Of a DNA stretch of 64,000 bases, positions 47,603-59,517 are shown in pieces. The notes beneath the pieces were generated by a model, which was given only the letters and a program-made list of their open reading frames with translations, had not been told where the DNA came from and did no database searches. Every line of letters starts with the position of its first letter. Positions within the stretch are counted from its first letter, which is position 1. The stretch is taken from contig CM035423.1 of assembly GCA_020310875.1 (NCBI GenBank), positions 124,224,164-124,288,163 of the forward strand, given 5' to 3'. The translations under genes and the position numbers were made by a program. The stretch comes from Ceratopteris richardii. Its lineage: Eukaryota; Streptophyta; Polypodiopsida; Polypodiales; Pteridaceae.

Positions 47603-50600
47603 TCAAGTAGGTTTCGGTCCTATACCCATCTGTTGAAGATGTCTGTTGAGCTGCTCTCTTCCAAGTGCTTTAGTGAATATGTCAGCACAATTTGTCTCTA
47701 TTGGGCAATATTCTAGCTCCACAATTTCATCTTCAATTAGCTCACGAATGTAATGGTACTGTACTTCTATGTGCTTGGTGCGAGCATGAAATACTAGGTT
47801 CTTTGCAATAGCCATATAACTTTGATTATCACACTTGAGTACAGTCGCCATATTTGATGGAAAGCCTAGATCTGCAAGAATTCTCCTTAACCAGACTGCC
47901 TCACAAGAAGCAAAACAAGTTGCTTTGTATTCTGCTTCAGTGGAGGAGAGTGCGAGAGTTGGTTGCTTTCTACTTACCCAAGAAAATATTCCTGAACCAA
48001 GTGAGAAACAATATCCAGAAACTGATTTTCTAGAATCACAATCTCTAGCCCAATCTGAATCACAATATCCTTGGAGTGTATCACCTGTGGTATAAAAAAT
48101 ACCAAAATCCAAGGTTCCTGCAATGTACCTTAGAATTTGCATTCCAGCATTCCAGTGACTCTTCTTAGGTTTGTTGGAAAACCTGCTTAATACTCCAACA
48201 ACATAGCAAATGTCTGGTCTAGTGTTGCACAGAAAAATAAGACTTCCAACGAGCTTCCTATACTTCTTAGCATCTACATCAGGCATGTTATCATCCATAG
48301 ACAGCTTATGATTTACCTCCATAGGTGTGCTAGTTGGTTTGCAGTCCATCATTCCGAATGCCTTGAGAATTTCTTTGGCATATTTTTGTTGTGAGATGAA
48401 AATGCCATCCTTCCTTTTCCATACTTCAATTCCCAGACAAAAATAGAGTAGACCTAAGTCTATCATTTCAAACTCAGTTCCCAAGCTGATCCGAGTTTGA
48501 TTGATGAGTTCCTGATGATCTCTTGTAATGATCAAATCATCTGCATATACAATGAAAACAACTAGCTTCCTATCCCTTTTCGTTACATACAAGTTAGCAT
48601 CAGAAGTACTTCTTTCAAAACCCATATTTTTGAAGAAATTATCTATCTGTTGGTACCAAGCCCGTGGAGCTTGCTTAAGTCCATACAAAGCTTTCTTCAA
48701 CTTGCAGACTTTATTTTCTGAATTGGGCACCTCAAAACCTGGTGGTTGAGATACATATACCTCCTCCTTGAGGTGACCATTCAAAAATGCAGATTTGACA
48801 TCCATTTGGAAAATAGGCCAGGCCTTTTGTGTAGCTACTGCAAGTACCGTCCGAATAGTTGTCATGCATGCTGTTGGTGCAAAAGTTTCTTGAACATCAA
48901 ATCCTTCGATCTATGAAAACCCTTGTGCAACTAATCTTGCCTTATACTTTTCTAATGTTCCATCTACTTTATACTTAGCTTTCCAAATCCATTTAGTACC
49001 TATTACCTTCTTCTTTGGCGGCAAGTCGACTAGATTCCATGTATCATTTTTGAGTATACTATCATACTCCGACTGCATTGCCGCTCTCCAACCTGGATCA
49101 TCAAGGGCTTCTTCAATGGTGGTAGGTTCCTTTATCGAGCCCATGATATCTGCCATTAGAGCCATGTTAACAATGGGTTTTGAGGCTCTTCTTTGCTCCT
49201 CTATTCTCTTTGATCTTCGTAATCCATCCGATGATGATTCTGGTACATCTACATGTGGATTGTGATCATCAAAGAGCTATTGTGCCCACTTCGGTAGTGG
49301 CTTACATTGTGCAGCTACAACTGGTTGGCTTTTTATTGAGGAAATTTCTCCATCAGATGTTTCCTCCTCCTCAACTTTAACCTGTCTTTTGATAGGCACA
49401 AGGTGAGATATTTCTCCATTTGATGAGATAGTAGATTTACCATTATCTTCTACTAAGTGTGGTCGTTCATCAAACACCACATCTCAGCTGACAAAAATCT
49501 TCCTTGCCTCAGGATCCCACAACCTATATGCTTTAGACTCTTCACTATATCCTAGGAAGACACACTTTTTGCTTTTTGAATCCAACTTTGATCTTGTTGA
49601 ATCAGGAATATGTGCATAACAAAAACAACCAAAAATTCTGAAATGCAAAACTGAAGGCTTTTTACCAGAATATGCTTCTTGAGGAGTCATCCCCTTCAGA
49701 GCTTTTGTGTAGCTTCGATTGAGGACGTAGACTGCTGTATTGACTGCTTCTGCCCAGAATGAATCAGGCATGTCTTGAGCCTTTAACATACAACGAGCCA
49801 TTTCAACCACTGTTTTGTTCTTGCGCTCAACAACACCATTTTGTTGAGGTGTATGAGCTGTGGTAAGTTGCCTTTTCACACCATGCTCCTTACAGTAATT
49901 GTTGAGTTCTGTTGACAAGAATTCACCTCCTCTATCTGTTATAAATTTCTTCAGTTTCCTTCCTGATTCATTTTCTACATACTTATGCCACACTTTAAAT
50001 TTTTCAAAAGCATCAGCCTTCTCTCGAATGAAATAAACCCACATGTTTCTACTATAATCGTCGACTAACAGCAAGAAGTAGAAAGATCCTCCTAAAGCAG
50101 GTGTAGACATTTTACCACAGAGATCAACATGTACCAACTCTAGAGGAGCTTGAGATTGATTGCTGGTCTCTCTTGGAAATGACTTTCGTTGTTGCTTGCC
50201 CATCATACAAGCTTCACAAGGTTCCTGCAACTCTGAAAATGCAGGCAGATGAGCAACCATCCTTGTTCTTTGCATCTCCTTCAAAACTGCAAATCTGAGA
50301 TGCCCAAATTGTTGGTGCCATAACCTGCTTACATCTTTATCTTCTGTAGCAGTTAAAGCACTTAACTCATACAAGTTATCCCGTCGTATGCCTTTACCTA
50401 CAACATTACCTGATGAATCCATGATTTCTGCACCACTCTTATTGAAGTGAACTTCGAGTCCACGATCTGTTATTGCAGAAATTGACAACAAATTTCTTTT
50501 GAGTGTAGGTACATAGAGAACATCGGATAAATTTTTCTCAACACCTAGAGAAGTGATAAAAGAGATGGTTCCAGTTCCTTCGGCTGGACACTTGGAGTCA

Positions 50601-51673
50601 TTTCCCACCACTACATTGATGGATTCCCGCAGAGGCACTAGGGAACTATACCAATCCTTTTTACTGGTCATATGGCGAGAAGCTCGACTATCTAAAATCC
50701 ATGGTTCATCAACACGAGCTTGAGCAGATGAACATACCTCTTCAATAGCTACCCAAAGTTCCAGCTCTGTGTTGTTTGCAGACTCTTTGTTCTTCCATGA
50801 TGATTTTACAGTCCCATTCCGTTCATCAGCTTGCTTCTTTCTGCAATCCTTGATGGCATGGCCTTTCTTTTCAAAATAGAAGCAACTTCCTGTGAACTTT
50901 TTCTTCTTTGGCTTCTTCTTTGATCCTTCAGAAGAGCCTTTACCTTTTGCATTTGCTGAGAATGCAGCATCACTTGTACTTTGTTGATTCTTCAGCCACA
51001 TCTCTTCTTCTAAAAGCATCGCATAAAACTCTTCAAATGTATGAGGAGTTGGTCTTACCTGAGTGTTAAGGGTTGTTACTAATCCATCATACTTTGCTGG
51101 AAGAACACGTACACATCTTCGAGCCAGCTCTTCTGGTGTTATAACAACACCAATTGCAGCCAATTGATCTTGAAGATGCTTTATGCGTTTGATAAAACCT
51201 TCAGCCTTTTCAGAATCAGAATGCTTTTCATTTGCCAACTGATTTTCTAAATTCTGTATCCTAGTGTGGTTCTTGGTCTCATATTGACGAACCAATATGC
51301 CCCAAGCCTCATGTGCTTTAGTAGTATGTTGAACTAAAGTAAGCACAGAATCACTTACACTACTGACAATCGCACATAATGCATCAACATTCCGCCTCTT
51401 CCAAGCTCGTAGAAGATCTGGATCTGGCTGAATCATCAATCTTGAATTTGCTGGATCTTCAACTGGTATAGGCTCTGGATCCAATCCCATCGGTCCCATG
51501 ACAGTGTCAAGTAATTCATAGGAGTCCAAAATTGCAGAAATTTTGAACTTCCAGAATGTATAGTTGGTTCCATCCAGCTTCCCTTCAGTGAATGCAGGTG
51601 GACGAATTCGAATAGGTGCAGCATAAACATTAGCTGAAGCACCAAGACTAGTGTTCAACGATGAAGCCATCAT
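47603..51673 (-). pseudogene. TE13 Copia polyprotein, three in-frame stops
   Basis: The likely start is ATG 51673 (MMASSLNTS). One frame holds from there to 47603, apart from TGA at 49484-49486, TAG at 49277-49279 and TAG at 48911-48913. Gag comes first, then a zinc knuckle with one Cys lost (CFYFEKKGHAIKDC), and protease with DSR instead of DSG. GAG-pre-integrase (CEACMMGKQ) and integrase (HVDLCG, TDRGGEF, NGVVERKNK) follow. Reverse transcriptase has VYADDLIIT, with Ala for Val in YVDD, and RNase H has CDSDWARDCDSRKSVSGY. Its domain layout is complete, but the stops and the protease change make it inactive. Confidence 0.94.
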
Positions 51674-51756
51674 GTAATCACTCGAATAATCTACTAATAT
51701 TCTAGTCTGGTAGTAGGCTAAAATAGTGATACTTCTCAAGCTATTCGAACCTTACG

Positions 51757-51768
51757 GCTCTGATACCA
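51757..51768 (-). promoter_or_regulatory. TE13 primer-binding site
   Basis: On minus TGGTATCAGAGC directly abuts the 5' LTR (51769), the standard initiator tRNA-Met Copia site. Confidence 0.92.
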
Positions 51769-52214
51769 TGTAAGACAATAGTTACACAATATAACATAGG
51801 AGCAATAACAGAGAAGATAACAGATATAGGAGAATCCCAACAATTTTTCTACTAACAGCAAGTACAAAGATGATGGCGTTGTCCACCCATGCGCTCTCAA
51901 GATAGAGCTTAAATGGTGATCTAGACAACTCTAGATAGGGAGATACAAGGTAGAGGTATGTTGGCTCAATTTGATGTCTCAGGTAGTGCAAAACTCATAT
52001 ATATATAGGATCATGGGTGGCCTTCCGTGGACGGCTATACATGGGCGGTAGAGCGTGGGCGGCCACTGCCCACGTAATTGCCATACACGGCTTAGACCGG
52101 TTGAACCAACCTAACAAATATAAATGATTTCTGACTCCGATAGAGAATATTCTATGGAATATTCCCTTTATCGTCACGCCAGGGGCGCTGCCCCCGGACC
52201 CCTACCAAGGGGCC
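51769..52214 (-). repeat. TE13 LTR, right copy (5' LTR in element sense), truncated
   Basis: It matches 46986 onwards up to the ACCAAGGGGCC stretch, then changes to TE10 sequence. About 145 bp of the outer end and some TE10 sequence beyond are gone, so no target duplication can be seen. Confidence 0.9.
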
Positions 52215-52239
52215 TGCTGGCATAATGTAGCTTGATATT

Positions 52240-52793
52240 CAATTTTTTGTCTCTTTTATGAGAAGTTTCATGCATTTCCTAGGCATCAAGAATTGAAAAG
52301 CGATTAAGTGCTTCTTTTGCCACGTGTGGTTAAGTGCTTCTTTTGCCACTTGTGTGGTACCCAACTACTTGGATTGTTTTATCCCAAGGGGGATCATTAC
52401 TGACATATCTACATGCTTTTTTGGCCTCGGATTGGGTTGGTTGCTATGAGACCCATGTGTCCACTAGTGGTTTTTGCTTCATGCTTGGTAGCTCATGAAT
52501 CTCTTGGTTGAGAAAGAAGCAACCTATTGTGGCAACTTCTAGTTGTGAGGTTGATTATAGGGTAGCTTCCACAACAATTGTTGAGTGTGTGGCTCATATG
52601 ACTTTTGGCTCATTTGAATGTTAGTCAGTCTTCTTCCACTGCCATCTTTACTGAAAATCAGAGTACATTTGTAGTTGCAAGGATTGGTTTGGGCTTACTT
52701 CCTTTTGTGGATTGATTTCTTTCCATGTAGCTTGTTCTTTCCTTATACATGAGGACCAACTTCTTGTTCACTACATCACTCTCAAGGGGGGTT
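52240..52793 (+). pseudogene. TE10 RNase H remnant and possible polypurine tract
   Basis: It encodes SDWVGCYETHVSTSGFCFMLGSS, a TGA, then ISWLRKKQPIVATSSCEVDY (about 52425-52560), close to the TE12 RNase H. A stretch TTAAGTGCTTCTTTTGCCAC occurs twice in a row at about 52304-52349, a local duplication that breaks the frame. It ends near a G run at 52785-52790. Confidence 0.82.
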
Positions 52794-53549
52794 TGTTTAC
52801 ATGTTTTAGTAGTGTTGTGTGTGAACAGATTTAAGACCATTGAGGCACTTTTGTCATGAACCTTAGATTCTATGATAATTTCTATATCATGGTTGGTTCA
52901 AAATTTGGAGAAAGTAATCCTGCTATCACCTTTGGAATGTGCCCAAACCCTAAGATCGATTATCTATTTGCTTGATTCTGACACTCAAAGGTCTTGTTTT
53001 GAATTGACGACATCATCAAATCATAGCCGCCATTGATGAACCCCGCCTTGAAAACCTATATAAGGAGGGGTTTTCCACATATATACTCAATCTTGCAAAT
53101 GTCAATCTTCGGAGCTCAAGGATTCATGATCGCCAAGTAAGTACTCTTGAAGTTCAAGTTCTAGTTCTTGTCCTATTCCTTGTTCTGGTCCTACTTAGTC
53201 TAGTTCTTGGACATCTAGTCTTGTCTTGTTGTAATGTCATAGTATGAGATCCTTTCCAGTTATTCCTTGTATCTAGTTCATCTCCTTAAAGGGAGCTCTT
53301 CTAATCCAAATATCTTGCTTCATACCTATGTTCCCAGGTTGTGGGATCTCCTGTATCATCTTTAGTCTAGCTATCCATACCTATCAGTCTAAGGTTGTGG
53401 GACTTCTTGTATCAGATACATATTCTTGTATTATTTTCCCTACATGGTTGTTCTTTTAGTCAAAATTATAATTCCAAAACCTTGCCTAGTCTAGTCAGAG
53501 GGCACAATCTAGTGATCCCTTGACATTTTGGCAAGACTATCCAAATGAG

Positions 53550-54565
53550 GACCGTATCAAGAATGATGGACTTTGTATCCATGCTTAGGAATATCGAATT
53601 TACTTTGAATGATATATATAATAAAACTCCAAAATTTTGGAAGGAGGTTACGAAAAGGTGATCGCTCAGTTGCACAATTTGCATTAGACTTCAAAAATTT
53701 ATTTCAAGGATCCACATATCAAGAACACTATCTAGTTAATCAATTTCAAAGTAGTCTCAGAGATTAAATAAAGGATTGTTTACCCTCTACATCTCACGTA
53801 AATACTTTAGAGAGGCTATCAAGCAAGCAATTCAATGTGAGAATACATATTCAAGGACAAACAAATTCAAGATGAAGATGTGTTGAAGAATGAAGATGAT
53901 CTTGCCCAAGTTTCTCAACCATCAATCTTTGAGGATAGACAAAGTGCAACCATTGATGTGAAGAACATACGTGACAATGTGAAGGAACTCATATTCACCA
54001 TGCCCAAGGTAAACACTTTGAACAAATTCATGAATCAAGCAATTGAGTGTGATAATAGGTTGTTCAAGAGAAAGAAAAAGAAGGAAACTTCTATTAGATA
54101 TCAAGGATACGAGTTTACTTCTATTACAAAACAACACATGTTGGAATAAACTCAACAAGAATCCATGAAATTGGATAACATCAGGGTTAGGAGACTTACA
54201 AAAAAGGAAAGAAAACATCAGAAGGATAATGGATTATGCTTTTATTATGGAGACCATGATGACATGGTATTCAAATGTCACAAGAAGAAACAAATTGGGT
54301 TCAAGACTTCCACAATCACCATCCCACATCAAAAGGGTCATCATCAGAGTCAAAAGAGGAATACAATCCATCACGAGAATCATACCCTTGATTCTATACC
54401 TAGGTATACTACAAACCCTTTCCAATTTCATCATAGATATCCATCATCATCATGATCCAGCACCACATATCAAGAACTCTAGAATACCAAAAGCTATGAA
54501 GATTCAAGTTCTAGAAGATCTCACAATCACAGAATCGCTCCTCATGGTACTCATCGTTTGAGGAG
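53550..54565 (+). pseudogene. TE14 gag remnant, first copy
   Basis: In broken frames it shows LRKGDRSVAQFALDF, a CX2CX4HX4C-type knuckle decayed to CFYYGDHDDMVFKC (about 54232-54273) and the KKKKETSIRYQG linker. The fold and knuckle position fit a Ty3/Gypsy gag. Stops and frameshifts rule out function. Confidence 0.7.
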
Positions 54566-55316
54566 GAGGTGATGTCACAAAAACAAAGGAAACCATCCTA
54601 AACCTTACATTCTATGAGAACTTCTATATCTCATGTTTGGTTTAGAATTTGGAGAAGGTAATCCTACCATCAGGTATGGGATGTGCCAAAAGCCTAAGGT
54701 CAACTGTCTATTTGTTTGATTTTGACACCGGGAGGTCTTGTTTTGGATTGAGAACATCATTGATGACATCATCAATTCATAAACACCATTGATGAACCAC
54801 CCTTGAAAACCTATATAAGGAGGGGTTGGCCGCATATATGCTCACTCTTGTGAATGCAAGTCTTGGGAGCTCAAGGAATCATGATCATCAAGTAAGTACT
54901 CTCAAAGTTTGAGTTCCATTTCTTGTCCTATTCCTTATTATAATCCTGATTAGTCTAGTGCTTTGACATATAGTCTAATCTTGTTGTAATCTTGTAGTAT
55001 GAGATCCTTTCTAGTTATTCCTTGTATCTAGTTCACCTCCTTGAAGGGAGTTCTTGTAATCCAAATATCTTGCTTCATACCTACAGTCCCTAGTTGTGGG
55101 ATCTTTTGTATCATCTTGTCCAACTATCCATACCTTTTAGTCCTGGGTTGTGGGACTTCTTGTACTAGTTACATATTCCCGTATTATTTTCCCTATGTGG
55201 GTAATCTTGTAATCAGAAGTATAATTTTGAAACCTTGTCTAGTCCACTCAGAGGGCACAATCTAGTGCTCCCCTGACATTTTGGTAAGACTATCCACATC
55301 AAAACTGTGTCAAGAA

Positions 55317-56310
55317 TGATGGAGTCCATATCCATGGTTAGAAATATCGAATTTACTTTGAATGATATATCTAAAAAACTCCAAAATTTTGAAACGAGAT
55401 TACGAAGAGGTGATCGCTCAATTGTAGAGTTTGCAACAGATTTTAGAAATTTATTTCAAGGATCCATGTATCAAGAAGACTATCTGGTTAATCAAATTCA
55501 AAATATTCCATAGATGAAATAAATGATTGTTTACCCTCTACATCTCAGGTAAATACTTTAGATGAGGCTATCAAGCAAGCAATTCAATGTGAGAATCAAG
55601 TATTCAAGGACAACCAAGTTCAAGATGAAGATCTTTTGAAGAATGAAGATGATCTTGCCCAAGTTTCTCAACCATTGATCTTTGAGGATAGATGAAGTGC
55701 AACCATTGATGTGAAGAACATATGTGATGATGTGAAGGAACTCATATTAACCATGTCCAAGGTAAACATTTTGAATGAATTCATGAATCAAGCAATTGAG
55801 TATGATAATAGGTTGTTCAAGAGAAAGAAAGACAAGGAAAATCCTATTAGATATCGAGGATTAAATTTACTTCTATTCCAAAACAACATATGTTGGAAGA
55901 AACTCAATAAGAATCCATGAAATTGGATAACATCAGGGTTAGGCAACTTACACAAAAGGAAAGAAAACATTGGAAGGATAATGGATTATGCTTTTATTAT
56001 GATGACCATGGTCACATGATATTCAAGTTTCCTAAGAAGAAGAACAAAATTGGGTTCAATACTTCCACAATCACCATCCCACATCAAAAGGATCATCATC
56101 AAAGTCAAAAGAGGGATACAATCCATCACGAGAATCATATCCTTGATTCTGTACCTGGATTTACCATAGAACCTTTCCAGTTTCATCATAGATATCCATC
56201 ATCATCATGTTCCAGTACTACATGTCAAGAAAGCTATAAAGAAAGAATTCTATGAAGATTCAAGTTCTAGAAGATCTCACAATCACATAACCGCTCCTCA
56301 TGGAACTCAT
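55317..56310 (+). pseudogene. TE14 gag remnant, second copy
   Basis: It begins MMESISMVRNIEFTLND and continues LRRGDRSIVEFATDFRNLFQG (55403-55465), a stop at 55511-55513, then MNQAIEYDNRLFKRKKDKEN and a decayed knuckle CFYYDDHGHMIFKF (about 55989). It is a diverged duplicate of 53550-54565. Confidence 0.72.
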
Positions 56311-56727
56311 CGATTGAGGAGGAGGTGATGTCATGAAAACAAAGGAAACCATCTTGAACATTAGATTCTATGAGAATTTCTATATCTCATGATTGGTTTA
56401 GAATTTGGAGAAAGTAATCCTACCATCACTTCCAAAATTGAAAAGCCCTAAGATTGATTGTCTATTTGCTTGATTCTGACAATCGGAGGTCTTGTTTTGA
56501 ATTGATGACATCATCAATGACATCTTCAATTCGTAACCACCATTGATGAAGTGTCCTTGAAAACCTATATAAGGAGGGGTTGGCCACATATATACTTAGT
56601 CTTGCAAATGCCAGTCTTGGGAGCTCAAGGATTCATGATCAGCAAGTAAGTACTCTCCAAGTTCAAGTTTGGGTTCTTGTCCTATTCCTTGTTCTAGTCT
56701 TGATTAGTCTAGTTCTTGGACATCTAC

Positions 56728-58790
56728 TATTATGAATTATGGAATGTGTTGAGCAAGGAATTGTTGGGGTATTAATTTATTAGTTTATTAATGTGTTTTG
56801 TTTTTTTTTATCGCAGCTTAAGGTTCATGAGGGCATGAAAGGGCAGACACTAATAATCAAATTTTTAGAAACAATTAGTAAATAAACGTAAATAAACGTA
56901 GAGGGTTCTATTTTTAGAAACAATTAGTAAAAGTAGTGGTTAGGATAAGGATCGTTGTAGACTATGATCTCTATTAATAAAATCAAAGACTCTCCATGAA
57001 AGAGAGCAACTTTTACTTTCATGCATGTTGTTTGAAGCCGCCTCACTGTAACCATTGTTTTTGACAGAATGAAAAAAAATCCTATAAATACATGCACTTT
57101 GTGGACTGTCGAAATAGAGTGCATGGGGGGAGATTGCACTTGATCTTGTGTTTTGTCTAGTCTCTTCGCATATCTATTTTTTGTTTGTTTTTCAACATCC
57201 ATATCCTCTGTGTAAGCGTGAATTAAGATCTTGAATACAATGGTATATTCAGAGCTCTACATGCATCACTACAGGGAGATCTATTTCTGTTTGTTTTGGT
57301 GTTTGTTGTTTGCTTTCGGATTCAGATTCCAATTTGGATCCCTATCCCTATCTTAGTTTGAGTTTCTATTTCAGTTCCAGAACATGAACCTATGTTTATT
57401 CCCAAGAACCCCCCTTCCTTTTACATTCTAATTCAAGCAATCTCAAAAATTGTTTTTACATATTTAGCAAGAGGGTTTTGTTCTCTACATATCCATGGAC
57501 CCTACGAACACCATGGAGGATTTCAGTGAGTCACCTCTACCTGAGATACCACTCGAGCAACAACTAGAGCTCCTATGGCATGAACTTCAAGGCACTCAAA
57601 ACGAGATCTGGCAACACGATGAAGTACTTCACAAGATGCAATATGATGAAGATAACCTTGCACGAGTTGTGAAAGCTATTGTCTCTACCCAATCTGATGG
57701 CACGCATTCCAAGATTGGTGTTAAAAATTACCAATTTCTACAGTTTGATGGCCGTATAGATGGCCCTTCAGTTCTTTCAGGTTATCACAATTTTAGAATT
57801 TCTATTCTAACAAATCATATGTTGAAAGTGAAAAAATCAAATTTTCTACTAATTATTTAGTAGGGGAGGCTCAAATTTGGTGGAATGTCCTTCATAGTGC
57901 ATATTGTCCGACCACATGGAGGGCTTTTCAAGAAAAGCTTAAGGAGTCTTTTCTTCCCCTATGGTTCCACCTACATGTTTGACAATTGTGGGCTTCATTC
58001 AGACCGTTTCTGGAAATATTGAGTATTTTTTCACCTGCTTGAAGATGTTTTCGAAGATAACATGAAGAAGAAATATGACGATGGTTTAGAGAAGGAGATT
58101 CAAGCAAAGATTCACTCATGCCAACCTACATCGCTTCATGAAGCTATTTTCTTTGCTCATGATGTGGAGAAAGATTACCGATCAATTATCAAAATGATTT
58201 GTTTGCAGTAGCCATGTCAACAACAACAACCTTTTCACTAGGATAAATTCCTTTGATCTTTGCCTTTCCTTAATCCTCTAGCTCTTTATATGTGATGCAT
58301 TTACACATAGAATTTAGTATGTAAGAGCATACTTTAGTACACTTCCCAAAATTAATTAGAATATTTTGAGCATAATCTAGACCATGAATGATTAAAAAAA
58401 AAACATTTCGAATAGCTAATAATATACGTTCTTTTATTGACTTACTTAGAGACTATGTTAGCACCTTATAAATAATCTTAATAATTTAACGCCTCCATGA
58501 ACATTTCCACGCATGTATTTTTACATGGAACATGCTTATTTTTGTTCGGTGATGGAACATGTGACTAGCCATCCATGTTTATTTTTTTTTAATCCACTGA
58601 GGTGAGTTGCTTTTTCAATTGAGGAGCATGTTATGAATTATGGAATGTGTTGAACAAGGAGTTGTTGGAGTGTTAATTTATTAATTTATCAATGTATTTT
58701 GGTTTTTTTTGATATAGCAGCTCAAGGTTCATGAGGGCATGAAAGGAGTGAAAGGGTGCACATTAATAATCAGATTTATATATTTAGAGT
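56728..58790 (+). mobile_element. TE15: gag-only LTR element remnant
   Basis: The 5' LTR is about 56728-57239 and the 3' LTR fragment 58629-58790. They share TTATGAATTATGGAATGTGT and CAAGGTTCATGAGGGCATGA. A primer-site-like TGGTATATTCAGAGC starts at 57241. The 3' copy starts TGTTATGAATT, preceded by TTGAGGAGCA. Between them lies one gag frame and no pol. The 5' LTR has lost its first bases where it meets TE14. Confidence 0.75.
57495..58210 (+). pseudogene. TE15 gag
   Basis: It opens with ATG 57495 (MDPTNTMEDFSES) and has a short coiled-coil-like helix (LEQQLELLWHELQGTQNEI). The open frame ends at 57858-57860. Another frame continues with a retrotransposon gag motif (GEAQIWWNVLHSAY, TTWRAFQEKLKESFLP) to about 58210. 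Zinc knuckle and protease are not seen. Confidence 0.75.
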
Positions 58791-59349
58791 ACTATTGGTT
58801 GTGGCAACTTGTCCACCAATAAAATATCAATGTTAGTCGGGCATATTTTTGTTCTGAGAGGGAGGTCGCCCTAAAGTTTGGTGGACCGGGAAGAAGAGAG
58901 TTTTTTCTCATCCATTATATTCTTCCATGTGGATGGGGCAAATGTGCTGCAAGCTTGTGTGAACCCAACCTAAGGATCAAAATTAGTTTCAACACCACCA
59001 CTCACCATCCCTAACTGGTGCACAATAGAAAGGGATAAATAAATGATCAAAGACATGTTAAAATCATGTCATAAAAATAAGCAAGAATTGGATGCATTTT
59101 CTTCCTCACATCCACTCTTCATATATTTCTTTTGATCACCGAAGGATTGAAATGACATCTTTCAATGGTTTACATGGCCATGAGTGCATTTCTCAACATA
59201 GTCTTTTGAGTCCCACACCAAATTTGAACTTTCAAAAATAATTTCTTAAGAATTTGTGTCACTTTTCGATCGAATCGTACAGACTTTATAGAATTCTTCG
59301 AAACATTGAAAAAAATATGCTCTTTTCCTCTCTATCTTCATTAGCCACA
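58791..59349. other. Intergenic sequence
   Basis: About 560 bp without a recognised gene, AT-rich, with no repeat shared elsewhere in the window. The left part may be the diverged end of the TE15 LTR. Confidence 0.4.
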
Positions 59350-59517
59350 TTTTTTTTTGAGTACAATAGAAATTGAAAACACACTCACACACCCATCATA
59401 TGGTAGAGAGGACATATAATACGCTCTTTTAAAGCTGAGGCATCCAACCCCGGGTGGGACTTAAACCCTCGCCATGTGCCTCAGAAGTACAAGGCACAAC
59501 TCCTAAACCACTCGGAA
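59350..59517 (-). mobile_element. TE16: tRNA-derived SINE candidate
   Basis: On the minus strand a box-A-like CCGAGTGGTTTAGGAG (59514-59499) is followed by a box-B-like GGGTTTAAGTCCC (59468-59456). Then comes a short body and a run of nine A (59358-59350). Order and spacing fit a Pol III SINE of tRNA-Ser/Leu-like head with poly-A tail. No target duplication was recognised. A decayed tRNA gene is less likely because of the tail. Confidence 0.55.

Larger units (their letters stand above)
46986..52214 (-). mobile_element. TE13: Copia on the minus strand, one frame with three stops
   Basis: The 3' LTR in element sense is 46986-47574 (589 bp). The 5' LTR is 51769-52214, truncated, lacking about 145 bp at its outer end. 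The primer site is adjacent at 51757-51768, and a polypurine tract with seven G is at 47575-47586. The LTR family is shared with solo LTR TE7. It interrupts TE10 between reverse transcriptase and RNase H. Confidence 0.93.
35955..52793 (+). mobile_element. TE10: outer Copia, broken by TE11 and TE13
   Basis: Three plus-strand pieces read in order as one Copia: integrase 35955-36770, reverse transcriptase 45942-46985, and RNase H about 52240-52793. The protein resumes sensibly across TE11 (DIEKEK, then KIMPKWLVQTL). Its closest relative in the window is TE12, which has the equivalent MPKWWKQTL. A purine run (CAAGGGGGG, about 52782-52790) precedes a possible LTR start TGTTTACATG. The 5' half is missing. 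Confidence 0.8.
52850..56727 (+). mobile_element. TE14: LTR-gag-LTR-gag-LTR array, Gypsy-like
   Basis: Three LTR copies (about 52850-53525, 54570-55278, 56326-56727) alternate with two gag remnants. LTR ends repeat at 53525 and 55278, starts at 54570 and 56326, giving a period of about 1755 bp. Each LTR has a TATA-like CCTATATAAGGAGGGG (about 53055, 54810, 56565). Polypurine tracts (TTGAGGAGGAGG) precede the second and third LTRs. No pol sequence is present. The first LTR start and the third LTR end are truncated. Confidence 0.82.
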
